Notes: generated from the letters alone by a model not told the origin. A stretch of DNA of 64,000 nt from Amblyomma americanum (GCF_052857255.1 NC_135497.1:351667197-351731196); one strand, 5' to 3'; positions 23,855-36,636 are shown, counted from the first letter of the stretch. A program made the numbers and translations.

Positions 23855-25465
23855 GTATTCATTCACAGACATGCTGTATCCATCTGATGTAGCCTGCCAA
23901 ATTGCATTTTTCTTGTCAGAAACCTGCAGAGCCACTTTTTCAAGGCCCAAGTAGGCAAATGCTCATTTTTCACTAGTATGCATTGCGAGTTTTTTTTTTT
24001 TTTTTTCAGAGCTTGTGTTGCATAGCATGTATGTGGATGAATCGGCAATATCCAGTTTCAGCCAGTCTTGTGGGACACAATTTTTTTGGTGGTTGGAGAA
24101 ATTGCATGGCTTTCAATTTAGTCATCCTGTGAAAATTTTGTACTGTGTGAATGAAGATGTATTTTTTTCCATACTGTAACCCGTCCGGGTGTAAAGCCTT
24201 CGGGCACTGTGTGGTAATGTCTGAATAAAGAAGAAAGAATTAGCAGATGCCTGCTTTAGGTCAGATGGAAATAGATCTGATCATAAGAGGACTTGTGCTG
24301 AATGATTTATTTACACTGAAATAGAACAATGCAGGCATAATGATGTTCTTCATCATGAACTAATCACGCTCGCAACCTGTACACATTTCTTATTGTATAA
24401 ATAGTTTGTGTATATTACCTCTCCTATTATCCTCTCTTCCTGTCCCCTCACCTCTTTCATTTCATTTCTCCATTCTTCCTGCCATCCTTTATTTCCCAGT
24501 TGAAAATAGTAGCTACATGATTGGCTTTGGGCTTGTCATTATGTATTGTAACTGTTGCCAGGAACAGCTGGTCTTTTTGTATTACCTCTGAAGGCATTTT
24601 ATGAGGTATTTGCTTTTTGCCTCATAGTGCAGAGCTCCTATGTATTGATTACAATATAGGATTGCACAGCCAGCAGTACCTTTAGCACTGTCTTGTGATA
24701 GCCACCTACGGCATTGGTGCACATAGGCTGTGCAAACTGGGTGACAGGAGTGAGCTGCAAGCATGTTCATTTTTTCAGCGACTAGGAGCACACATATTAC
24801 TCATTGGTTTTATCACTACACTGGCCAATAACGTTCATGAAAAATATATTGTCACTGATAACTGTAAATCTTAATCTCAGCATGCCTTACCTAAAATATC
24901 ACTTCAAAAAGAGCAGCATTTTCTTTGAAAAGATGGACATGCTCATGTCTCATCACAAATGCCAACGTCTTGCTGTGTGTGCATCTGACCTTGCCACCAT
25001 GAGACTGTGCTGGAGGCATCATTGTTGTGCTCCTATCAGCAGATTGATGCTGTATATGAACATAAATGTTTGGCTTTTTTTAAATGCCATTTTCATATTA
25101 TGAGTTTCTCTTAGCTGCGTTTGTGTGTCACTTGAAAAAATATCAGCCCTTCTCAAGGGAACAATTGTCTTGACATAAAATTGCATCATGTTAGTTATAT
25201 TGAATGTTTTTGTTTAGAATTCTGCTCATTGAATTTATTTTATTGTAGTGTTTTTTTACTGTACTGTTCTACTGCTGAGTATGAAGTTGTTCATTTGATC
25301 ACAGCAACAGCAACGACATTTCAGTGGAGGCTAAATGCTGACATGTGCTCATGCACCGAGATTTTGCCTGAAAGTTTGTGGTTGTACACATGCAGTGTTG
25401 TAGCTCTACAGTAGGGCTTGGTTCTGTTGCTTCTGCCAATGCAGCATGGCCCCTACATTTCCCAG
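23855..25465 (+). other. TCF intron
   Basis: Phase-2 intron. A possible LINE 3' tail ending TCTGAATAAAGAAG lies near 24170-24235. No other feature seen. Confidence 0.7.
24170..24240 (+). repeat. possible retroelement 3' tail
   Basis: GTAACCCGTCCGGGTGTAAAG, then AATAAAGAAGAAAG, looks like the end of an old LINE. It was not matched to another copy in the window. Confidence 0.25.
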
Positions 25466-25823
25466 GCACCCTCTTGCCATGTACCACCCGCTGGACTCGT
25501 CCAAGTGCAACCAGGGGCGGCCAAGCTCACGTGGCGACCTTGTGAATGGCACAACAGCAGGTCTCAATGGTCATGGTGGAGGGCCACCTTCCAGCCAGCC
25601 AGCAGGCCACCCACCCAGTAACGGCAGTAGCAGCAGCAGCCAACCGCACCAACCACAGCAGCAGCAGCATAACGGCACGGAGAAGAAGCCCCAAAAGCCG
25701 ACTAACCATGTCAAGAAGCCCCTCAATGCCTTCATGCTGTACATGAAGGAAATGCGTGCCAAGGTAGTCGCTGAGTGCACCCTCAAGGAGAGTGCGGCCA
25801 TCAACCAGATACTCGGGAGAAGG
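25466..25823 (+). CDS. pan: TCF/pangolin exon: linker and first half of HMG box
   Basis: Acceptor TTTCCCAG, donor AGAAGG|GTGAGC. The split AGG codon joins the previous exon in phase (…[11 protein letters not shown]). The exon encodes a Ser/Gly/Asn-rich linker, a short Ser run and a Gln run, then [18 protein letters not shown] and [12 protein letters not shown], nearly identical to other TCF/LEF HMG boxes. These residues bend DNA at Wnt response elements. The exon ends exactly at GRR, before the W of the second half. Confidence 0.95.
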
Positions 25824-26269
25824 GTGAGCCTCTAAATTATTTCATTGCGTGATGGTATAGCACCCTTGTCTTCGAAAACTCCCCTCAAAGGTTTCCCTCT
25901 TGAACAGAAATGCTTAACTCAGCAGAGTATAGCCACTGTTTCGCTGTAATGGAAACCAAAACAACCTGACAGGAACAAGTAAGCTATAAGTTTTTACCAG
26001 TCGTGGGTGGATTCCACACGGCAGTGTATGTGTGCACATCATTACAGAGAAAGAACGCACAACCAAAATTTGGTTTCAGTACTCCTTTACCAAAGATGTT
26101 TATCTGTTATATTCCAGCCTGCAGGGCACTTTTTGCTGATTACGCCTTGAAATTGAAACCGCACTGTTACTGGAATGATACACAATGTGTTGGTGAAGCA
26201 GAAGATAGTTGTTCTTTAGATATTTTGTCAATTCGTTGAATGGAACAGGCATAAAGTGTGCAAAACCAT

Positions 26270-27415
26270 CTCTCTTTATTTATTTTTTGAAGTTTTGATG
26301 TTTATTCACCCTTTTAATACAGGAGAAAGGAGAAAAACAAGAGCTAAAGGCATAGCCTGACAAGGGCTCTTGCTTCATGCAGCAGTCACAGCAAACAGGA
26401 TGCATATGTACACAAACATGTGTATGTAAACAGATATTTGTACACACATCTTGCATAAAAATCAGCATCACAGAAAAGCAGGCAGGACTAGGAACAAAAC
26501 TTCTGAGTTCTACAGATACAAAACAACATATAAATATCTATACAGTCACACATTACCATAATAATTTTCTAATAACCACTTCCTCAGTAAACTGTTGGAT
26601 ATACACGAGCAGAAATCAATGCTACCTCCTAATTTGTTGGACAGAACAGGGACCTGGTAAATGACATATTGCATGCCAATATTAGTAGGGATCCTTGGTG
26701 TTTTTAAAGTCTCCTTGCACAGGCTGTACAGACTGTGTGACTTGGGCATAGTATTCTTATATAGTTTGTTTTATGTATTTTGCTAGTCTAAAATAGTTTG
26801 TTTTATTAGCTTTAAGTATTTCATTGTTAAAGGAACAGGGGATGCGTTCGTAAGCCTGGGGTCGACTTCAGTAATTTTCAAAAATTCTCAAGATCTTTTT
26901 GATGATGATTATGAACTTTTATGGCGCAAGGGCATCTATGGCCAAAGATCGCTATGGCACAAGGTATATTCGGTTTCTCAAGCTGGGGTCAAAGACCCAT
27001 TTCCCAAACATTTCATCCTAAATGAGCCAAGCACCAGACCAGGGGAAAGCTTGTACCCATTGTATCACTGGTGGGCACCCGGCGGCACTGGGGATCGAAC
27101 CCCGCTCCTCCCGCATGCGAGGCGGATGCTCAACCACTCGGCCACCGCTGTGGTTTCAAGATCTTTTTCTGTAGCATGTTAATCTGGTGTCGTTTTTGTT
27201 AGTCATCATTCTCCAGACTAGACTACAATATGATATTATTGAATAAAATAACGTGTAATATAACATTTTATTTAACCAAAGAGGTATCAGGTTACAAAGT
27301 TTATAGAGGCACCCAACAACTTTGCTCAGTTCTGTACATAACTTTTCCACGTGCGTTTCATGATAGATCGCTTTGAAACCACACTTCTGAAAACTTCTGA
27401 ATAACAACTTGTTCT
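26270..27415 (-). mobile_element. LINE 3' fragment (CR1/Jockey-like), interrupted by a SINE
   Basis: On the minus strand, 27410-27170 reads GCLYKLCNLIPLW, YYTLFYSIISYCSLVW, typical of the region after the RT domain of CR1/Jockey-group LINEs. After the SINE the match continues near 26860-26560 with TPRIPTNIGMQ and YQVPVLSNKL, the usual C-terminal signature. The 3' end lies near 26270-26300 (AATAAA-type tail). Several frameshifts and stops; dead. Inferred family only. Confidence 0.7.
26901..27155 (-). mobile_element. tRNA-derived SINE, family B, nested in the LINE
   Basis: On the minus strand it begins with a tRNA-like head (GGTGGCCGAGTGGTTGAGCA ... GGGGTTCGATCCCC) and ends in TGGCGCCATAAAAG-type sequence and a short ATC-rich tail. 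A 13-bp duplication, TCAAGATCTTTTT, flanks it (26888-26900 and 27156-27168). A truncated relative is at 60864-61043. Confidence 0.9.
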
Positions 27416-28255
27416 ATTCTAATATTATTAAATTTTATAGTTGTGTTTCATACGTAGCCACAGTGATAATGAAACCAGATATTCATTAACCGTGAGTTCT
27501 AAAATTCGTAAGTGATGTGGATGCAAAAAACACGTTGGCATCATCAGCCTACATAGTTAAGTGAGGTGAGTTACGTATATCTGATGAATCATCACTGATT
27601 ACTTTTTCTCGGTGATACATGAGTCTAGCAGAAGAGCTGTGCTTTCATCAAGTGCCTTTTCCAGCTGTAATTAGGCAGCTTCTGATTGTTTATTTTTTTT
27701 TAACCTGTTGGAAGCAGTAAGTTCACGTAAATCTAGAGCTGTTCATGTGGGAGGCTTAGGTATGTGATGTCACAAAGCTGCTCGTGGACTACGAGAAATG
27801 CCATAGGGGAGGCCATCAGATTAATTATGAGCCACTCACCTATCTGGGAGGTCTTATTCGATGCTTGAGACAGTCTCAAGAAACACAAGACATCATGACA
27901 AGCTCATTTTATACATTTTTTTTATAAATCAATGCTTCTTGCAAGGCTCCTTTTGTATGCATTCTTTCGATTAAGGGTGCACATTGGGCACAGTGTGTGT
28001 ATTGTTTGTTAGTCATAAGGAATAGGTGTTGCTGGCCCTCTGTAATCCTAATCCATTGTGTTTTCAATGCCTAAAACTGCATTGTATGTGCTTTAGCCTA
28101 AGGCAAGCGTCTATACTGGTACTTCATTGCACACTGGGGAACCATTCTTGCTACTTGGGTTGGGTGGAACTTTTTTGCCATTTAATGCGTAACATTGCAG
28201 TTTGTGCTTATCGATCACAGTTACTGCAAATTTCACAGCATTGAATATGATTTGA

Positions 28256-28400
28256 CACTTGTTGTGGTGACGCAGTGGCTGTATGGCATTCTGTTGTTGA
28301 GCAGGAGGTCAAAGTTTCGATGCTGAGAGCAAAAGCGACATTGGGGGCGGGTTGAAGCAAAAAAGAAATTACTGTGGATTTGGCCCCAGTAGTTGAAAAT
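28256..28400 (+). mobile_element. decayed tRNA-derived SINE (third type)
   Basis: GTGGTGACGCAGTGGCTG, GTTTCGATGCTG and ATTGGGGGCGGGTTG resemble an A box, a B box and body of another tRNA-headed SINE. Strongly diverged. Confidence 0.4.
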
Positions 28401-28759
28401 TAGCTTGGAATCCAGCATGCCTCATAACGCAAGTGTAGCTTTGGCATATATGGTGCACTAATTATTAATGTTAATTGATATTAATGAGTATAGATAAGAG
28501 AATAGGTGGTTAAAGACTATGTGATCACCTGTTTTGGCACTGCATATCAGAGGTCCTGTCATGAAAAAGGGCTTTACCATGTTGCATCTTGCACATTATT
28601 GTAATTACTAAGTTTTATTATTTATTATTTTGTCAATTATAATAGTTATAACTTATTTTTTATTAGTGAAAATACAGTTTCCTAGGTTGCTGGCCCTCTT
28701 GTTTTTGTACGCAGCATCTTCTTGCACGTGCTTATGTGTCTGTTGTCCCTTTACAACAG

Positions 28760-28919
28760 TGGCACAGCCTTTCCCGGGAGGAGCAGTCGAAATACTATGA
28801 GATGGCACGCAAGGAGCGGCAGATCCATATGCAGCTGTATCCTGGTTGGACAGCAAGAGATAATTATGCCATCAACAGCAAAAAGAAGAAACGCAAGAAG
28901 GACAAGAGCCAGGATGGAG
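28760..28919 (+). CDS. pan: TCF/pangolin exon: second half of HMG box and basic tail
   Basis: Acceptor TTTACAACAG, donor GATGGAG|GTGAGT. Encodes [20 protein letters not shown], then [12 protein letters not shown] and the nuclear-localising basic tail KKKKRKKDK. The third HMG helix and basic tail are standard for the family. Ends one base into a codon (phase 1). The WH start completes the GRR of the previous exon without any gap. Confidence 0.95.
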
Positions 28920-29476
28920 GTGAGTGACCACCAGGAGCTCCTGTTGCTGGTTTAACCCATTGTTTATACATGGTAGCACTTAACATGACTTTGTGCTGTT
29001 ACATATGAACAGGCAGTAAATATAACATTGTCTCTAGCATCTCTTCTACCATAGCCAAAAGTAGTTATAGGTAGGCAAATGTGTCCAGTACAGACTTGGA
29101 GAAAGCTAATTTTATTTGAGGTAGCATATCATGAATGAACGACCTGTCATCCAAATTAAGTCAATCACCTCTCAGCCTAGTTCAGCTATCCGTGGCTCAG
29201 TCTACAGAAATAATTTCGCTGTTTTAGAAAAGGTTGTTACAGTTTTATTGTGCATTCACAGTACAATAAAATCCTGCTTGTTGGTTATTTAACAAGTGTG
29301 TGTTTCTTTCCTATCAACATTAATCTCAAGAACGAGCTTTAACTTACATAATTGGCCATGCTTCATTCCTGTTTATGCCTAGCTGTTATAAATATATAAA
29401 TTGGCTTTCTACCCTGTGTGCTCCAGCAACCTTTCACTGATACACTGTGTGCTATTATTTCTATTTGCATATAATA

Positions 29477-30420
29477 CAGTAGAACCCCTCTATAGTAAAG
29501 TGGCTCGGACCAGCAAAGATCTTACTATATCAGGGTATTTACTATATCAGTTGTTGGCGATGGCAAGGCTCTGACTATGCTCTCTCTCTGCTTACTAAGC
29601 GCCTTGTGTTGGTTTGTAATACAAACACCCAGAAATACCTTGCATCCTGCTCTTATCGTCCCTTTATGTGATAATTATTTATTATCAGTTATCACATGTT
29701 ATCATGTTTTCGAGATTGTTCACGTCTTGTGGAAGTACGGCATTTACACGAATACAATTACAAAAATAAAGCGAGTTTGATTCCATCTGAAAACCAAAGC
29801 TTTCCATGATCACGGCATTGTCTTGTGTAGCTTCAGTGTCATTTAAGAGGCAGTAGTTAGGAAACACGCACGACAGAGTCAAGCGTGGCAAAACCGCCTA
29901 CGCAGTTCCACTGTGCCTATACTTCTTGCCGCTGCTTCCCCATGCTTCGTGCGGCCGGGCTACAAATGCTCGCCCTTTTCCTCCCTTTTCTACTCCTCAC
30001 TGCACTTTAACTGGCTTTCCTTTCTCAGCGACCTGCGCCGGCTTCTTTCTGCGTTCATAGCCGGCTTTACTTTTTTTGTGCGTGCCACGCGCGCTTTGCT
30101 TCACGACCTCAATGTCTTCCAAAAGTTGGCTTCTCGTAGTGGCTCTCAGCTCAGTGGTAAAGCCACCTCAAAGAGCGCATTCGGTATCTATGCTTCGCGA
30201 TCCTAGACTTTGCGCGTGCCGCAATGTCGTTATTCCACAGGCAGTACATCGCCTTGGCCAGACGCTCATTACTATAGTCGTTTCTTCGAAAAATATCATT
30301 GCTATAACCGAAAAAAAAAAGTGTACAGTTGTCTATGGAAGGTGAAATGGGACTGCAGTTTCACTTTACTATTATCCGAGTTTTTACTATAACCGACTTT
30401 GCTATAGTGCTGTTCTACTG
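29477..30420. mobile_element. Tc1/mariner-pogo-like MITE
   Basis: Left end CAGTAGAACCCCTCTATAG; the right end complement is CAGTAGAACAGCACTATAG. Inverted CTATA(G)-AAAG words follow at both ends, a pattern of pogo/Tigger-type elements. The left flank ends in TA; the right flank is TT. No transposase is recognisable in the 944 bp. Confidence 0.6.
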
Positions 30421-30508
30421 TTACATGAGATGGCTTGGCTAAGCTTTGTGATGAGTGCATATGCCAAGTTATTCGCACCGCAGTAGTGCAGTGTCCTCAG
30501 TCTTTTTA

Positions 30509-30552
30509 CAGTCCTTTTTCATTAATAATTCAGTCCTTTTTCATTAACAATT
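30509..30552. repeat. 22-bp tandem duplication
   Basis: CAGTCCTTTTTCATTAATAA-type unit occurs twice head to tail with one mismatch. Confidence 0.85.
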
Positions 30553-32803
30553 AAGCTTGACAGCTCATAATTATTCATCCTTGACAAGAAAAAATGGCAC
30601 CTCAATATGGCAAGATATGTCTGCACCTTAGGGGCAGGCAATATTTTTCTAGTCTCAGTTATTAGTCCACACTTATACTACTAAAATTCTTAGCATGTCG
30701 TTGACAGCAGCTTTTGAAAGTAAAATGAAAGTTGCATTTCCACAAGTTCTCTGTCTGTAAATATGCAGCTGAATGCGTGCGGTGGTTTCTCATCATATTC
30801 TTTCTTGATAAGTGTCGGCAACCTCATTAGCTAGTTGTGTGCCTCGAGGCCATGAGGTACATAGGGATCACATTGGCAGTTGGCAGTATGACACATAGCA
30901 GAGCTGCTGCTTTTTTCATGTCACTGTTATGAGATACCTGTAAAGAGAGGGTGTGATAATGGACTTGGCTTTTAGACAACTTTTTTTTTTGTGCTTTCCA
31001 ACAACTCTCATTTGAGTTGTTGGATAATGAAGGGCACAAAAAGTGCACAGAATAATAAAGTGCGCGCTATGAAACGGAGTACAGTAGTTATAGTAGGTAT
31101 GGGCTCAGGGGCACTATCCTTGTTTAAAATAAAGAGCAATAATAAATGGCCTAATGAGTAGCAACTAATTTTGCCTTTTAAGTTGCTTTTCTTTTATGTT
31201 AGGATATCATGCACATGTGTAAGTAGGTGTGTGCTAGGGAACAGGCACCGCTCTAGATGTGTTGGGGTGTTTAGAATAATGCGCAATTCTAAAATGTGTG
31301 CTGATTTTAAAATTGCTGTGGTCAAATGCATTTTAACAGGGTGTGTAATTGGGCTTCTGCTAGATGTCCAGAAAATTTCACCACGAATGTTTATGTAGAT
31401 GGGGCTTCTTCATGTAGATAGGAGTTTACATGTGGTAGGACATGGCTACATTTGTGTAAACTTTGGTTTTTCACAAGTTCCTTGTTTTAGTTCCATCAGT
31501 GCACTTTTTGTCAATTTTGTTTTGTCATAACGTGTTTTAGCTGCCTCCCGTATCTCTTTGCAAAGACCCCTTGCACTTCGCCCCTTATGTGTTTGCTTTG
31601 AAACATGTTTTCATGAGGCCCTTGCAGCTTTGGCTACAGTATTGCCACAATGTTTTCATTTACTTTTGTCCACAGTGGCCACCAGTCTTTGCTTGGTTTA
31701 TGATTTAGCAGTGTGTCTTTATGTGTGTGTGCGTGTGTGCTTGTGTGAAGTTTTACACTTGCGTGTGTGTCTTGCTGCTTTCTTCTTTCGCACATTCCAC
31801 ACTAGTCTCTCATCATTTCTCTTTTTGATTGTGACTTGACTATGCATGATCCACACGCCAGGGCTCCTTTCACTGAATGGCTCGTTCGTTTGTTACACTT
31901 CTGACATGCAGCTGTGGCTAGGTCAATGGCAGTGTAAGTAAGATTTTGCTGAAAACTCTCCTTCACACCCTTTTCAGTTTGCTTCATGCTTTACTCCTAT
32001 TTGCCCCTTTGCTTTCATATACCTGGGTTACTTTTGCACTTGCCTGCATGTATGAGTGCAAAGCTCCCTGCCTGGCCATTGGCATGCTGCATGGTTCACC
32101 ATCTTTGACACACCTCCTCCTCATGTGTCTGGTGCACTGCAATAATTTCTCACCAGAAAATCCACTCTATTCAACTTGTCGCTTCCTGCTTGTGTTTTCC
32201 TCATTGGCAATTCATTATGCCTGCTGTATGCTTTATGAATGTAACACACCTTGCTAAGTTTCTTTTCTAATGTTCCCATCTTGTGACCATGTGTAGACTT
32301 TTTTTGACTGATAATTACTTTTTAGGTATTGTTTAGGCATTAGTGTTCTTTTTATTTTATTTCACAAATAATATATGTTCTGTAACCATCTTTTTACGAT
32401 CAAAATATATGCACTAAGGAACAAAAACTTTGCATTCATTCTCTTTTCAGTGAGTGTGCTCCATATACTTGAGCACAACTGATAAATTTAGTGCGCATGT
32501 CATGACTTGTCCTTGCTTTCTGGGTGGTTATGAAGCAGATGCTATGAGAACACATATATGATGTGAAATTACATATATGTGCTGTTTTGGTTTTATTTGT
32601 TGTGGGCTTTGAACAGATGACCACGTTTTGGCATGTCATATATTTATTCCAGATGAGAATTATGTTGTATTGTAGTTCAATTTGTTTTTTTTTTTGCACC
32701 TTGTCATTAACTCAATTTTTATGTGAATCGTTAATCACAGTGTGCCAACATGTGCCTGACAGCATGAAACATTTAATGCCTTTGAATCCCTCAAATGTTG
32801 CAG

Positions 32804-32876
32804 ATCTAAACAATCCCAAGAAGTGCCGAGCAAGGTATGGCTTGGACCAGCAGAGTGACTGGTGCAAGCCTTGTCG
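32804..32876 (+). CDS. pan: TCF/pangolin exon: first part of the C-clamp
   Basis: Acceptor AAATGTTGCAG, donor TGTCG|GTAAGA. Encodes [17 protein letters not shown] and SDWCKPCR, the start of the C-clamp, a second DNA-binding module with conserved cysteines that recognises GC-rich helper sites in invertebrate TCF and vertebrate TCF-E isoforms. The 73-bp length is not a multiple of three, so skipping it shifts the last exon into another frame. Confidence 0.95.
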
Positions 32877-33189
32877 GTAAGAATGCCTTTTATTGCAGCT
32901 TAGTTACTCTTGAGAAGAGTGGAATTCAATTCCACAAATAGGTTCGCTTAGTCTGTTCTGTGCGAGCAGTTTTTCTGAAGGGATGCTTTCTTTGGGGCAT
33001 TGGAAAATTGTCAATCCAATTTGTTGGCCTTTGGCTTATGCTTTTACCCAGGAATTTAAGCATCATTAACAATAAACAAGGCAGGTCTTTAAATCAAAGC
33101 AGTTCATCTTGTCATAGAGGTGCAGTGGCTATCAGTTTTAAACTGAGATGCAGATGAAGTGATGAGCTCGGAAAATTTGCTGGGATAAC

Positions 33190-33335
33190 ATGGATGTGGT
33201 TTGTGTGATATGGAAGCAATTGGAGATCATTGGCAGAGGCCTTTGTCCTGCAGTGGACACAACTCAGCTGGTGGTAGTGCTAATGATAACTGGCGGGGTC
33301 TTAGTTTTGCCAGTTAGTGGTCCTGATGATGATAG
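33190..33335 (+). mobile_element. LINE 3' end
   Basis: GGAGATCATTGGCAGAGGCC followed by TTTGTCCTGCAGTGGAC and an imperfect TGATGATGATA tail is a widespread 3'-end pattern of RTE/CR1-type LINEs in arthropods (frame reads DHWQRPLSCSG, with no further coding). Only the end remains. Confidence 0.5.
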
Positions 33336-35202
33336 TAAAATCCTGCTGTGCGAAAAGAAAATTTAATGGCTGTAACAAAATTGCCAAACCAATTAATCAT
33401 CCAGCGTGCCATATTTATATGTGTATAACATGTCCATGAATGTAATGCGAGAGGGGAGTTTGAACCCTTACAAAAATGAAAAAAAAAAAGATATTACGAT
33501 TATAACACAATTGCAGCCTGTTCAAGGCAACTATAAGCCAACTTTGAACCGAGGGCTTTGGAAAAACTGGATGACGCACAAAAATATGGAAGCAATGAAA
33601 AATTACTCTCAAAGGGGGACGCTTAATTGCTGATTACTAGCGACAAAGCAATAGCACAGCTGCTCCTCATAGACACCCATAGTGTGACCCAGTCCCATAG
33701 ACACACTTGCGTGTGTTGGTTGACAGTTTGACTTCTGACCGATGGCTGGTGCGAATTGTGACTAGCATTTCTGTGCTAGGCTTCACGCAGATTAGAATGC
33801 AATCAGTCCCGCACTTGTGCAGCAATTTGGGGGCCCACAATCTTTGCCCCAGAAACCGCTGCCACAGTGAGTGTGACAGCAACACAACAACACCGAGAAA
33901 ATGTATTAATGGGCTCCTTATTCTGTCGCATAATACGCCGATATTATTTGCAGGGAAATACTTCAGAAATGCATGCTAAATCATTATGCGCAGCAAAGCC
34001 TCAGACGCCTTAACGCCAAGCACTAAGCAGTGACCGCCGTCACTGCTGTGCCACCGCTGCTTCGTGTTTCATGCTGCCCAATCCTCTGCCCGTTCGCCCT
34101 TCTTTTCTTTCCCCCTCTCCACTCACACCGGGGCACACCGGGGCATCTAGCAGCATGGTTTTGTTTTCGCGCCTTTGGTTTGTGACAGTGTGTGGGCCTA
34201 TCACGGAGCTTGCAGTCCAGCAAAACTGGCACTCGGTGGCTTAGCGGTCTACATGCTGTTATGAGAGCTGCATTTGGGGCGGCACTCTACAAGTGAGGCT
34301 CTGTCTTCGGGTGTCGCGGAGGAGCATGAAAGGGATGATCCCGCCCACGTTTCAGCTGAGGTTGCTGCTCTTGTGTCTGTTTCGCGATCCGCCTTGTTGC
34401 GTTTTGTCAGCAATGCTTTGCCCCTCCAATATTTGACAGCTGACATCACTCCTCCAGTATGGAGGTATCTGACCACCTTACACTGCCTCATGACAGCATT
34501 CAGTAAGCTCCTCTGTCATGTAAGGCATTAAAGGGACACTAAAGGGGAACACTAAGCGAGGCAAGGCTAGGGTCACATGATAGCAAAAAGCTTTGGGGCC
34601 TTCTTAACCACATTCTTAAAGAAGAAAACGCAATAGCATTTGTAAGTTGGCCAGCTGCCATATATTCTGAAGGAGCCCCCAAAGTTTGGAAGTAGGCTCA
34701 CCCCAGAATATGGATTAGGGTGGATTAGTGGGGATTCATGGTGGATTAATGTGAACTAGTGAGATTATTGGGTGAATTAACTCATATATACCTAGCATCC
34801 TACATGTAGGACACCGTTTTTTCCTAGTAACTCTGAAAGTTTGCTGTGTAAAAGCTTGCACCTACTAGCATAGGTTCAAGAGGGTTTAACTTTCCCTGTG
34901 CAAGGGTCGTGTTGTGTGCGTTCAGTTTTGTGCATTGTGTGGGTTCAGAAAGATCTGCCAGTCTTCTCTGGATGCCATTTTTAAATTCGACCTCATTGAC
35001 TGCATTGTAATTCTGCAAGAAAAACTAATTTTTGCGCATTGTGAAACCACCGCACATGGTGAGATTTTCAAGTTTATGTCAGATGTTTGCAGTTTCACCT
35101 CACGTAACAGGTAGCAAATTTGCCTAGCGTCCTGCATTTTTCCACAGCTGAAATGTTGGTGTTGAGAAAAATATTTCCACCAATAAAATTCTGATTCTGA
35201 AT

Positions 35203-35331
35203 TGTGAATGGCCCTGCGCATCAGCCGTATTGCTATTGCCACGTGTGTCTGTGCCCGACCTGGTTGCCCTCGGATTGTTCTCGCCGCTGCTCCCTTCCTC
35301 CCAGCTCTTTTAAATAAACCCCCGCCTTACA
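35203..35331 (+). repeat. 5' LTR of the Ty3/gypsy element (shortened)
   Basis: From TGTGAATGGCCC to CCGCCTTACA it matches the 3' LTR (40044-40220) with few substitutions, but lacks about 48 bp just after the first six bases. Contains AAATAAA near its end. Confidence 0.85.
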
Positions 35332-35363
35332 TTTGATGGAGGTGCTGGGTAACAGCCCTGGAA

Positions 35364-36636
35364 TTGCGCAACCGTGCTATCCCGCCACCTGCGGTGCCTA
35401 ACGACGTTCAACATCAAGCCGTGCAAGTGGGCCCAGCTGTTACCTGCGCCGGCTCCCTTCGCCAACGGGACCCGGCCATCTTCAGTGGGACCAATGAGCA
35501 GGATGTTGAAGATTGGCTCACGTCTTACGAGAGGGTGAGCCTTTACAACAAATGGGACGATGCCACAAAACTAAATGACGTAATTTTTTATCTCACCGGC
35601 GTGGCTAACCTGTGGTATCGGAACCACGAGGTGGACATCCACACCTGGTCTGCTTTCAAGACAACCTTCTCCGAAGTGTTTTGTCGTCCTACTGTTCGGA
35701 AACTCCGCGCCGAACAACGCTTGCGTGAACGGTCTCAGCAGGTCGGCGAAAACTTTACCAGTTACATAGAAGACGTCATTGACCTATGCAAGCTTATCAA
35801 CCTAACATGTCAGAAGCTGACAAGATTAAACACATTTTGAAGGGTGTTGACGACGACGCCTTTCAGATGCTGGTAGCGTGCGACTTGTTCACCGTTGCTG
35901 AAGTCGTCACCCTCTGCCAAAGCTTCGAGGAGCTGCGGAAGCAGAGGCTCCTGACTCGACAGCACCCTCGACAGGTTGAGTCGCTTGCTGGACTGACACC
36001 AGCACCTGACACCTCATCGCTGCTGCAACAAATCAAAGGCTTTGTTCGGGAAGAAGTGGCGCGTCAGCTTTCTCTTTGCCGAACCCTACAGGGCAAGCTC
36101 CAGATTTGGCTCCGGCCCTTCGACACGCCATCCAAGAGCAGGTTGCTGAGGCTCTTCCACCCACCCATCTGCCACCACCTGTCGCCGCTCTGCTGACATA
36201 CGCGGACGTTGTCGCCCAGACGCTGCCCCCTATTGCCGCTCCGCTGACATACGCGGACGTCGTCGCCAGACCTCGACCACCTACCTGTGCTTTGCCTCCA
36301 ACACCTGCGCGAGCGGTGGCTCCTTCTATTCGGCCGGCTCCGCGAGTCAGCAATCCTTGGTGCACCATCGACAACCGGCCTATCTGCTACAATTGCGGCT
36401 TGCCTGGTCATGTGGCCCGGCTTTGCCGCCGCCGTCTCCCAGTCTACGCGCTACCTCCTCCAGCTCCCGCATACTGGCCTTCCACGAGTCAGTACTCCGG
36501 ATCTGCTGAGCCGCCATCTAGTCGTCCTTTTTCTCCTGACCGTTCAGCCCTTTCTAGACGCCGTTCACCTTCACCGAGGCTCCGCTCCGTTTCTCCTATG
36601 CGACGTCGCCCCAATCTCCCTCAGGAGGAAAACTAG
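35364..36636 (+). pseudogene. gag-like region with CCHC knuckle, frameshifted
   Basis: Read in three successive frames (about 35364-35820, 35800-36080, 36076-36636). The first carries a retrotransposon capsid-type segment (DVEDWLTSYERVSLYNKW, then FKTTFSEVF). The third ends in one zinc knuckle, CYNCGLPGHVARLC, near 36390, and an Arg/Ser/Pro-rich tail. An internal YADVVA repeat appears twice (near 36196 and 36247). At least two frameshifts make it non-functional. Confidence 0.85.

Larger units (their letters stand above)
25824..28759 (+). other. TCF intron (phase 0)
   Basis: Carries a minus-strand LINE fragment interrupted by a SINE, and a decayed SINE near 28256-28400 (listed separately). 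The rest is AT-rich and featureless. Confidence 0.8.
28920..32803 (+). other. TCF intron (phase 1)
   Basis: Holds a pogo-like MITE (29477-30420), a 22-bp tandem duplication near 30509 and a TG-rich stretch near 31710-31770. No other feature recognised. Confidence 0.75.

Noticed and set aside
31690..31770. TG-rich stretch as a possible regulatory element
   Set aside because: Imperfect (TG)n low-complexity DNA with no further evidence.
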